A stretch of 11,678 nt of DNA, taken from Clostridiales bacterium. GTDB lineage: Bacteria; Bacillota; Clostridia; Oscillospirales; Ruminococcaceae. The translations under genes and the position numbers were made by a program. Numbering within the stretch: position 1 is the first letter of the stretch; every line of letters begins with the position of its first letter. This document shows, piece after piece, positions 1 to 5,768 of the stretch. Location of the stretch: contig JAAZIT010000161.1 in the NCBI GenBank assembly GCA_012800685.1, positions 1 through 11,678 of the forward strand. The letters run 5' to 3'. The notes under the pieces are model-generated. The model ran no database searches. It was not told the DNA's origin and saw nothing but the letters and a program-made list of their open reading frames with translations.

Positions 1-623
1 AAGCCTTTTCTTTAAAATCCAAAAGTGATGCAAGAAGAGAACTAGGAATAGATAAAAATGAAATTTGTATTCTTTCCACAGGTGGAAGCCTAGGAGCAAG
101 GGTGCTAAATGAAAATATAACAAAGCTTTTAATGTGGTATCAAGAGAATAATATAAAGGTTACTCACATACATTCCTATGGTACATATAAGGGCTACGCC
201 GATTATATTGAAAATTTACAGGAGCATGGTATAGAAGTTAAAAATAATAAACGTCTAATAGTTAAGGAATATATTAACATGCCACTGTGTATGGCAGCTT
301 GCGACTTGGTGATAACAAGGTGTGGAGCTAGTATACTTGCAGAGGTGGAAGCAATGGGTAGGGGAGCAATATTAATTCCGTCACCAATGGTTGCCGAAAA
401 TCACCAGTACCATAATGGTATGGTGCTAGAAAAGGCTGGTGCAGGAATTGTTATTGAAGAAAAAGATTTAGGAAACGATAGAGTTATTAATGAAGTGAAA
501 AAGCTTTTAGAAAATCCAGAAAAGCTAAAAGAGTTTTCACAAAATTCTGCAAAACTCTATATTAAGGACACTAACGAAAGAATTTACGGCGTTTTAAAGG
601 CTGTATGTGACAAAGTTAGATAA
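1..623 (+). CDS. murG: MurG, lipid II synthase (5' end missing)
   Basis: This is the C-terminal part of the membrane-associated glycosyltransferase that transfers GlcNAc from UDP-GlcNAc to lipid I to make lipid II. The reading frame is open from base 3, so the gene begins upstream of the window; the ATG at 102 is internal. The C-terminal Rossmann-like domain begins with the diagnostic GGSLGA loop (bases 87-104). The UDP-GlcNAc site follows as DLVITRCGAS, AILIPSP and ENHQYHNG, matching the family pattern of DLVISRAGA, then ILIPxP, then an HQxxNA segment. About 206 residues are visible of the usual 350-370. It is followed after 77 bases by murA, as in the dcw clusters of many Firmicutes. The stop is TAA at 621-623. 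Family identity is clear from the motifs and the neighbours. Confidence 0.95.
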   Translation, partial: AFSLKSKSDARRELGIDKNEICILSTGGSLGARVLNENITKLLMWYQENNIKVTHIHSYGTYKGYADYIENLQEHGIEVKNNKRLIVKEYINMPLCMAACDLVITRCGASILAEVEAMGRGAILIPSPMVAENHQYHNGMVLEKAGAGIVIEEKDLGNDRVINEVKKLLENPEKLKEFSQNSAKLYIKDTNERIYGVLKAVCDKVR

Positions 624-700
624 AACCTTGTTAACCAAAAAAACTCCTTTTGCATAAGATGTTATTGAGTATAACTTAACATTTTAAGGGGGAATTCCTG

Positions 701-1960
701 ATGCAAAAGCTGGTGATAACAGGCGAGAAAAAAATAAACGGTGAAATATCTGTTCATGGAGCAAAAAATGCAGCACTTCCATTGCTGGCAGCGTGCGTGT
801 TAACAAACGGAATTGTAACAATGCAAAATTGTCCTAAGCTAAGTGATGTGTATGCAAGCTGTCGAATTCTAACGTGTCTTGGCTGTAAATGCCAGCGCTT
901 TGGTGACACTGTAAAAATAGATACCACAGGCATTTCAAAGCATGAAGTTCCAGAGGATTTAATGCGTGAAATGCGTTCTTCTATCGTTTTTTTAGGAGCG
1001 ATACTAGGAAGAATGGGAAAATGTAGACTTTCTTTCCCAGGGGGCTGTGAATTAGGACCACGACCAATTGATATGCATATTTCTGCACTTAAACAAATGG
1101 GAGCGGAAATTGTTGAGGAGCATGGACTGCTAGACTGTTCTGTGGGTAAAGGACTTCATGGAGCAAAAATAATGCTTTCCTTCCCATCAGTTGGTGCAAC
1201 TGAAAATATAATGATGGCAGCGGTTTTGGCTAAAGGTGATACGATAATCCAAAATGTAGCCAGAGAACCAGAAATAACTGATTTAGCAAACTTTTTGAAT
1301 ATGTGCGGAGCAAGAATTACAGGGGCAGGAGGAAGTACAATTTGTATTTCTGGAGTTAAGGAGCTTCATGGTTGTGATTATTCTGTAATGCCAGATAGAA
1401 TAGTTGCTGCTACATATTTAGGGGCCGCCGCTATAACGGGTGGAGAGATTCGATTAAATAACGCTAGACCTTCAGATTTAGAAGCAGTCCTTCCAGTTTT
1501 TGAGGAAATGGGCTGTAGAATTTACTCTTATTCTGATAATATATATTTGTCATGCCATAAACCACTAAAGGCAGTTAAGACAATAAGAACTATGCCTTAT
1601 CCAGGCTTTCCAACAGATGCTCAGTCGATTTTACTGGCTGTTTTGTCAAAAGCCCATGGAACAAGTGTAATAGTAGAAAACATTTTTGAAAATAGATACC
1701 GTCAAGTTGATGAGCTTGTGAGAATGGGCTGTGATATCAAGACCGAGGGCAAGGTTGCCGTGGTTGAGGGCGTAAAAAAGCTTTATGGAGCTAATGTTAT
1801 ATCAACAGACCTTCGTGGAGGAATTGCTTTAGTTTTAGCTGCACTTGCAGCAGAAGGCGAAACGGTAGTAGAAAATATAAAGTTGATAGATAGAGGCTAT
1901 GATAAAATTGAAACTAGCTTAAGCCAGCTTGGAGCAAATATAAAAAGGATTTCAATGTAA
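701..1960 (+). CDS. murA: MurA, UDP-N-acetylglucosamine 1-carboxyvinyltransferase
   Basis: This cytoplasmic enzyme transfers enolpyruvate from phosphoenolpyruvate to UDP-GlcNAc, the first committed step of peptidoglycan synthesis. The 419-residue length is normal. Visible active-site residues are Lys22-Asn23 in GAKNAALP, the catalytic cysteine Cys116 in PGGCELGPRP (the fosfomycin target; Asp at this position would mean intrinsic resistance), and RGGIALVLAALAAEGET near the C-terminus, which carries the conserved Arg of the inside-out alpha/beta barrel fold. The ATG at 701 is preceded by a purine-rich Shine-Dalgarno, AAGGGGG at 686-692, 8 bases away. It lies between murG and ftsQ. Clostridia and bacilli often carry two MurA paralogues; its place in the dcw cluster suggests this is the main copy, but that is inference. 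Confidence 0.96.
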   Translation: MQKLVITGEKKINGEISVHGAKNAALPLLAACVLTNGIVTMQNCPKLSDVYASCRILTCLGCKCQRFGDTVKIDTTGISKHEVPEDLMREMRSSIVFLGAILGRMGKCRLSFPGGCELGPRPIDMHISALKQMGAEIVEEHGLLDCSVGKGLHGAKIMLSFPSVGATENIMMAAVLAKGDTIIQNVAREPEITDLANFLNMCGARITGAGGSTICISGVKELHGCDYSVMPDRIVAATYLGAAAITGGEIRLNNARPSDLEAVLPVFEEMGCRIYSYSDNIYLSCHKPLKAVKTIRTMPYPGFPTDAQSILLAVLSKAHGTSVIVENIFENRYRQVDELVRMGCDIKTEGKVAVVEGVKKLYGANVISTDLRGGIALVLAALAAEGETVVENIKLIDRGYDKIETSLSQLGANIKRISM

Positions 1961-1980
1961 AAGTATTGAGGAGCAAAAAA

Positions 1981-3036
1981 ATGAATGATGATGTAAAGAA
2001 TTCTTCCCCACGACGAGTATCTGAGGAGAGAATTTTGAGGGCAGCTGAAAATAGAGGGGATATACCACCAAGACCTAGAAACCCTAGACCAAACGGAAAG
2101 CCACCCCAAAATCCCACTGGTAGAAAAACCAATGCTCAGAGACGTAATGTTAAATCAGGCGGCAGAAATACTCGTCCCCCTGTAAGACGTAAAAGAAAAA
2201 GAAATATGACGCTGTACTATGTTATGGTCGTTGTGTTTGTGTTGCTTGCTGTCATTATACTTTCTAGAACTCTCTTTTTTAATGTTGAAACCTTTAAGGT
2301 TTCAGGCGTTACAAAATATGATCAGGAACAAATGCTAGCGGCTGTTGCACTTAAAAAGGGAGATAATCTTTTTAAGATAGATGTTAAAGAGGTTGAAAAA
2401 ACCCTTTCTAACCTAATGGTTTATGCCGATGAGGTAAAGGTTAGAAGAAAGCTTCCGTCAACGCTGTTAATTACAGTTGTGGAGGCTGTACCTAAATATA
2501 ACCTTGAGCATAATGGAGGATTTTGCATAATTTCAGAATCAGGAAAAATTCTTGAAACTGGATTGTCCGCCCCGCAAGATGGACTTTTAAATGTAACAGG
2601 CTTTGAGATTAAGAATGCCGTGGCTAATGCTAAGCTTGAATCAAGCGATAGCTTAAAGGCGAGAATTTTAAATGATATTAATGAAAATCTAGTCTCCATG
2701 AAATTTGATGGTATAGATAAGGTTGATTTAACAGATAGAACTGATATAAAGCTTTTTTATAATGACCGAATTGAAATCCAATTGGGAAGCTCATACGATA
2801 TAAGCTATAAACTAAGCTATACAAAAGCGGTTCTTGAATCTATTGAGAAAACCTATGGGGATACATATGAGGGAAAATTAATCTATCATTCAGCGTCAAG
2901 TGTAATGTCAGCAATTGCATCTGACGGAGTTGAAACATCACTCCCAAATGAAAATAATAATGGGGATAATAGCGAGGCTGGAACCCTTGATGAAAATAGT
3001 GGCGAAAACGATATCGCTAATGGAGATAGTGAATAA
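1981..3036 (+). CDS. ftsQ: FtsQ/DivIB-type cell division protein
   Basis: A bitopic divisome protein that, in the family, links FtsL and FtsB/DivIC to the septal synthase. With the start at ATG 1981 it has 351 residues. Residues 1-75 are a basic, Pro/Arg/Asn-rich cytoplasmic tail. One membrane segment lies at about 77-97 (VMVVVFVLLAVIIL). A POTRA domain follows at about 99-172, opening with FNVETFKVSG and containing KLPSTLLITVVEAVP, typical of FtsQ/DivIB. A beta domain follows, and the last 35 residues or so form an acidic, Asn-rich tail. ATG 1981 is chosen over the in-frame TTG at 1966 because GAGGAG (1968-1973) is a good Shine-Dalgarno 7 bases upstream, and the TTG has none. It starts 20 bases after murA and is almost certainly cotranscribed with it. 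Confidence 0.9.
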   Translation: MNDDVKNSSPRRVSEERILRAAENRGDIPPRPRNPRPNGKPPQNPTGRKTNAQRRNVKSGGRNTRPPVRRKRKRNMTLYYVMVVVFVLLAVIILSRTLFFNVETFKVSGVTKYDQEQMLAAVALKKGDNLFKIDVKEVEKTLSNLMVYADEVKVRRKLPSTLLITVVEAVPKYNLEHNGGFCIISESGKILETGLSAPQDGLLNVTGFEIKNAVANAKLESSDSLKARILNDINENLVSMKFDGIDKVDLTDRTDIKLFYNDRIEIQLGSSYDISYKLSYTKAVLESIEKTYGDTYEGKLIYHSASSVMSAIASDGVETSLPNENNNGDNSEAGTLDENSGENDIANGDSE

Positions 3037-3117
3037 ATATAAAAAAGTATACTAAAGAAACAAAGCGATATAAGGTGTTTTTTATGGGAAATTAAAGTAA
3101 TAAATGGTGTTTTAGTC

Positions 3118-3245
3118 TTTTATTATGAAATTTAAATGGAAACAGGAAAAAAGTTGTCACATTTTTCAAAAAATACTTGCAAAGAAGTTTGAAATATGAT
3201 AAGATAATAATATCTTTAATCAACATGATTTTTTATTATGAAATT
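3118..3245 (+). repeat. 15-base direct repeat flanking the ftsZ promoter
   Basis: TTTTATTATGAAATT occurs exactly at 3118-3132 and again at 3231-3245, on either side of the proposed ftsZ promoter. A looser relative, TTTTTTATGGGAAATTAAAG, lies near 3078. The region is very AT-rich, so chance is a real possibility, and no function is claimed. The rest of the 3037-3302 gap holds the promoter and ribosome-binding site of ftsZ; I see no gene or clear terminator in it. Confidence 0.45.
3177..3205 (+). promoter_or_regulatory. Sigma-A promoter of ftsZ
   Basis: The -35 box TTGCAA (3177-3182), a 17-base spacer, and the -10 box TAAGAT (3200-3205) preceded by TGA give an extended -10. The predicted start is near 3212, leaving a leader of about 90 bases. 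A short AT-rich hairpin, AATCA-ACA-TGATT (3218-3230), followed by four Ts lies at the start of the transcript. The Shine-Dalgarno TTAGGAGG (3285-3292) precedes the ATG at 3303. This promoter would let ftsZ be expressed independently of murG-murA-ftsQ. Confidence 0.7.
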
Positions 3246-3302
3246 AAGTAATTAACTATATTAAAAATTAAAAGGAAGAATAAATTAGGAGGCTGTTTTA
3301 AA

Positions 3303-4370
3303 ATGTTTCAAAATGTGCTAATGAACAACGATGGTGCAAAAATTATTGTAATTGGTGTAGGCGGAGGAGGCGGAAACGCTCTTAACTGTATCGTCACCGA
3401 AGGAATCAAGGGTAATATTGATTATGTGGCAGTCAATACGGATCTCCAGGCATTAAGCCGTTCACAGGCAACTCAGCCAATTCAAATTGGACCTAAGCTA
3501 ACAAGCGGACTAGGTGCTGGCGGAAATCCTGAGGTTGGTGAACAGTCTGCACAAGAGAATAAAGATGAAATTGCTGAAGCAATTAAAGATTGTAACATGG
3601 TGTTCATTACAGCGGGAATGGGTGGCGGAACTGGAACAGGTGCTGCACCAATCGTTGCCGAGATTGCAAAAGAGCTAGGAAAGCTAACTGTTGCAGTTGT
3701 TACAAAGCCATTTGCATTTGAAGGAAAGAGAAAGATGGATCAAGCTGAGAAGGGAATTAAAAAGCTTCTTGATAATGTTGATTCACTTATTGTTATACCA
3801 AACCAAAAGCTTATGGATAATGATGCGAAAATCACAATGCGTCAAGCATATTCTATGGCTGATGACGTGTTAAAAACTGGTGTAAAATCAATTGCTGACC
3901 TAATTTTAAGAGACGGTTTTATTAACGTTGACTTTGCTGACGTTACTTCTATTATGAAGAGCGCTGGTTATGCACATATGTCTATGGGACATGGACAAGG
4001 AAAAGAAAAGGCAAAGGATGCTGCAAAACAGGTTATTACAAGCCCACTTTTAGAAACATCTATCAAGGGTGCAAGAAGATTGCTTCTTAACGTTGTTATG
4101 TCAGATGACGTTACAACAGTTGACCTAGCTGAGCTAACAGACTTGCTTACAAACGAAGCTGATCCAAATGCAAATATCATCACTGGTGTTGACTATATTG
4201 AGGACGCAACTGATGAGATTTATGTAACAGTTATTGCTTCAGATTTTGTTGATTTTGATAATGGTTCTAAAGAAGATTCTGGGAACGCTGAGGCACTTAT
4301 GAATGCTGGTGTAAAGGCTCCTGGAAACACAGATTTGTATGATAACATTTTTGGAATTCTAAATAGCTAG
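3303..4370 (+). CDS. ftsZ: FtsZ, tubulin-like division GTPase
   Basis: This cytoplasmic GTPase polymerises into the Z ring that recruits the divisome. It has 355 residues. The GTPase domain shows GVGGGGGNALN (18-28), the tubulin signature GGGTGTG (108-114) and the T7 synergy loop NVDFADV (208-214) with its catalytic acidic residues. The second domain continues to about residue 315 in VTVIASDF. The usual ITGGxDL segment is replaced by a diverged VVMSDDVTTVDL. After a spacer of only about 25 residues, the extreme C-terminus reads TDLYDNIFGILNS instead of the canonical (D/E)IPxFLR peptide that binds FtsA, SepF and ZipA in other bacteria. A strong Shine-Dalgarno lies 10 bases upstream. The gene has its own promoter and terminator, so it is effectively monocistronic. 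Confidence 0.97.
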   Translation: MFQNVLMNNDGAKIIVIGVGGGGGNALNCIVTEGIKGNIDYVAVNTDLQALSRSQATQPIQIGPKLTSGLGAGGNPEVGEQSAQENKDEIAEAIKDCNMVFITAGMGGGTGTGAAPIVAEIAKELGKLTVAVVTKPFAFEGKRKMDQAEKGIKKLLDNVDSLIVIPNQKLMDNDAKITMRQAYSMADDVLKTGVKSIADLILRDGFINVDFADVTSIMKSAGYAHMSMGHGQGKEKAKDAAKQVITSPLLETSIKGARRLLLNVVMSDDVTTVDLAELTDLLTNEADPNANIITGVDYIEDATDEIYVTVIASDFVDFDNGSKEDSGNAEALMNAGVKAPGNTDLYDNIFGILNS

Positions 4371-4409
4371 TTTCAAATTCCTAATTTTATTTAAAAACAA
4401 TACATACTT

Positions 4410-4440
4410 AAGGGTGATCAGAAAACTGATTGCCCTTTTT
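4410..4440 (+). terminator. Rho-independent terminator of ftsZ
   Basis: The hairpin has an outer stem AAGGG/CCCTT, a TG/TG internal loop, an inner stem ATCAG/CTGAT and an AAAA loop. A run of five Ts overlaps and follows the stem at 4436-4440. It lies 40 bases after the ftsZ stop and separates ftsZ from the corA unit. Confidence 0.9.
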
Positions 4441-4524
4441 GAATTGTGTGAAAAACTAATAGAAATAAGATAGAATTATATTTACTATAAAAATTATGTA
4501 AAATAAAGTTTACTTTTTTTGCTA

Positions 4525-4553
4525 TTGCAAAAAAACTTCAAATTTGGTATAAT
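4525..4553 (+). promoter_or_regulatory. Strong sigma-A promoter of the corA leader
   Basis: The -35 box TTGCAA (4525-4530), a 17-base spacer, and a perfect -10 box TATAAT (4548-4553) preceded by TGG (extended -10) make one of the best promoters in the window. Transcription should start near 4560, giving corA a leader of about 175 bases, far longer than ribosome binding needs. Confidence 0.85.
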
Positions 4554-4560
4554 TAATAGG

Positions 4561-4586
4561 TTAGATAAAGCTTTAATTTTATCTAA
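4561..4586 (+). promoter_or_regulatory. Perfect 9-bp inverted repeat at the 5' end of the corA transcript
   Basis: TTAGATAAA (4561-4569) and TTTATCTAA (4578-4586) are exact inverted repeats with an 8-base loop. They begin at or within a base or two of the predicted transcription start. No T-run follows, so it is not a terminator. It could be a 5'-terminal RNA hairpin that protects against 5'-end-dependent decay, or a DNA operator next to the promoter. The sequence alone cannot decide. Confidence 0.6.
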
Positions 4587-4735
4587 AATAATTTGAAAAT
4601 GAGTGCGGAGGTGCGATATGAAACCTGACCCTCTTGGGAACAAGAATAATAACAAAATAAAAATTAGCAGGGCGGTATCATGCACCGAAAAGGATGTTTA
4701 TTAAAACTTGTCCCACCTGCTGAAAGGCGGAAGAC
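4587..4735 (+). promoter_or_regulatory. Candidate regulatory leader RNA of corA with alternative pairings
   Basis: Several mutually exclusive stems can be drawn by eye. TCTTG/CAAGA closes a GGAA tetraloop (4632-4645). GGGA-CAAG with one bulged A (4636-4644) pairs with CTTGTCCC (4707-4714). GGTGC (4610-4614), part of the first small ORF's Shine-Dalgarno, pairs with GCACC (4682-4686). AGGTG (4609-4613) pairs with CACCT (4714-4718). AGCAGG (4666-4671) pairs with CCTGCT (4716-4721). The segment at 4707-4721 therefore has several competing partners, and some partners lie inside the small ORF where ribosome position would decide access. CCACC (4713-4717) could also weakly cover GGCGG (4726-4730) next to the corA start. 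It does not match the M-box Mg2+ riboswitch. No energy calculation was done. Confidence 0.45.
4618..4704 (+). CDS. Small leader ORF (28 aa) upstream of corA with an N-terminal MKPDP motif
   Basis: This short ORF starts at ATG 4618 and ends at TAA 4702-4704. GGAGGTG (4607-4613) is a near-ideal Shine-Dalgarno 4 bases upstream, better than that of corA itself. The product begins MKPDPLGNKNNNK and is otherwise basic and Asn/Lys-rich. It has no membrane segment or recognisable domain. It lies wholly within the corA leader, 31 bases before the corA start. The opening Met-X-Pro-Asp-Pro matches the start of the enterobacterial mgtA leader peptide MgtL, MEPDP. There, ribosomes translating the Pro/acidic stretch destabilise at low Mg2+ and so switch on the downstream Mg2+ transporter. 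The parallel role here is inference. The start signal and its position support that it is translated; a chance ORF remains possible. Confidence 0.6.
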   Translation: MKPDPLGNKNNNKIKISRAVSCTEKDVY

Positions 4736-4739
4736 ATGA
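4680..4739 (+). CDS. Second small ORF (19 aa) overlapping the corA start by ATGA
   Basis: ATG 4680 to TGA 4737-4739 encodes MHRKGCLLKLVPPAERRKT. It overlaps the end of the MKPDP ORF in a different frame. Its stop overlaps the corA start codon as ATGA, the classical layout for translational coupling. AGGGCGG (4669-4675) is a moderate Shine-Dalgarno close upstream. The peptide is basic, has a Pro-Pro pair and no known domain. It could couple corA translation to ribosome passage through the leader. It could equally be a chance frame, as it is very short. Confidence 0.35.
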   Translation: MHRKGCLLKLVPPAERRKT

Positions 4740-5662
4740 TTGATTATTTTAAGACATCTGATGACAATTCACTTATAACAATTGAAAAGGCACAAGCTGG
4801 TTGTTGGATATCGGTTGTTGAGCCAACTGAAGAAGAAATCCATATGCTAATAAATGATTTTGGATTAGATAAAGGATTTGTTAAATCCTCACTTGATGAT
4901 GAAGAGAATTCTCGTGTTGAAATAGAGGACGACCAAACATTAATTATAGTGGATACTCCATTTGCTGAAACACAGTCCGAAAACACCATATTGTATTACA
5001 CGATGCCTATGGGTATTGTTATTACTGAAAGCTATGTTTTCACAATATCGGTTAAAGAAAATTCAATTATTACTGATTTAGCGTCAGGGGTAGTAAGGAA
5101 TCTTAAGACACAACAAAAAACAAGATTTGTGCTACTGCTTTTGCTAAGGATTACAGCAAGATTTTTGCAGAGTTTAAAACAAATAGATAAAATTTCATTT
5201 GCTATGGAGCAGCAGCTTCATGGCTCTATGAAAAATAAAGAGCTAATTCAGCTTCTCGGGCTCGAAAAGTCACTAGTTTATTTTTCCACCTCGCTAAAGT
5301 CTAATGATATTACACTTGAAAAGATATTGAGGGGTAGAGTAATAAAGCTTTATGAAGAAGACCAAGATTTGCTAGAAGACGTTATCATTGAGCTTAAACA
5401 GGCGATTGAAATGGCAAATATTTATTCGGGCATTTTGTCTGGTATGATGGACGCTTTTGCTTCAGTTATTTCAAATAATTTGAATATAGTTATGTGGCGA
5501 TTGACTATTATTACGATTATAATGGCTATTCCCACGATGGTATTTAGCTTTTATGGTATGAACACCTCAGGTCTTCCAGTTGCGGCAACATGGTTTCCAA
5601 CACTGATTTCTGTGGCTGCAACAGGTGCTGTTGCGTTCTTTTTACTAAAAAAGAAAAAATAA
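4736..5662 (+). CDS. corA: CorA-family Mg2+ (divalent metal) transporter
   Basis: A 308-residue inner-membrane channel of the CorA/MIT family, which works as a pentamer and moves Mg2+ and sometimes Co2+ or Ni2+. The N-terminal 230 residues or so form the cytoplasmic alpha/beta and long-helix funnel. Two C-terminal membrane segments follow at about 255-273 and 286-304. The first ends in YGMN (273-276), the signature GMN selectivity motif. The protein ends in a short basic tail, KKKK. Length and order fit the bacterial family (about 300-320). The residues between the helices, TSGLPVAATW, differ from the typical MPEL-containing loop, so substrate preference is uncertain. The ATG at 4736 fits the expected N-terminus and has AAAGGCGG upstream. 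The gene has a dedicated promoter and a long leader with small ORFs, suggesting Mg2+-linked control. Confidence 0.9.
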   Translation: MIDYFKTSDDNSLITIEKAQAGCWISVVEPTEEEIHMLINDFGLDKGFVKSSLDDEENSRVEIEDDQTLIIVDTPFAETQSENTILYYTMPMGIVITESYVFTISVKENSIITDLASGVVRNLKTQQKTRFVLLLLLRITARFLQSLKQIDKISFAMEQQLHGSMKNKELIQLLGLEKSLVYFSTSLKSNDITLEKILRGRVIKLYEEDQDLLEDVIIELKQAIEMANIYSGILSGMMDAFASVISNNLNIVMWRLTIITIIMAIPTMVFSFYGMNTSGLPVAATWFPTLISVAATGAVAFFLLKKKK

Positions 5663-5707
5663 ATTTGTATATATTCAATAAATTTATTAACATATTTGAG
5701 ATAGCTA

Positions 5708-5736
5708 TTGAATTAATTTAAATTGTATGTTACAAT
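5708..5736 (+). promoter_or_regulatory. Sigma-A promoter of the divIVA-like gene
   Basis: The -35 box TTGAAT (5708-5713), a 17-base spacer, and the -10 box TACAAT (5731-5736) preceded by TGT (extended -10) predict a start near 5743. The leader is only about 26 bases. GGAGG (5757-5761) is the Shine-Dalgarno, 7 bases before ATG 5769. Confidence 0.75.
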
Positions 5737-5768
5737 TATAAGAAATAAATAATTATGGAGGTATTGAT

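Noticed and set aside
102..623. A separate 173-codon gene starting at ATG 102
   Set aside because: The same frame is open from base 3 and the conserved GGSLGA loop lies before the ATG, so this is an internal Met of murG.
650..675. A promoter for murA (TTGCAT with TATAAC)
   Set aside because: The spacer is only 14 bases, too short for sigma-A; murA is more simply read as part of the murG transcript.
4494..4685. A 63-codon ORF on the minus strand in the corA leader
   Set aside because: It runs antisense across the promoter and leader, has low-complexity Phe/Leu/Ile content from AT-rich DNA, and has no convincing Shine-Dalgarno.
4587..4735. M-box (ykoK) or lysine riboswitch upstream of corA
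   Set aside because: The M-box core (GTTAGGTGAGGCTCCTA and following elements) is absent, and the GAGGTGC and CTGAAAGG resemblances to the lysine riboswitch are in the wrong order and too close to the corA start.
5658..5688. A 9-bp AT-only inverted repeat, AATAAATTT/AAATTTATT, overlapping the corA stop, as a terminator
   Set aside because: It has no G-C pairs and no T-run after it, so it would be too weak; termination after corA is unresolved.
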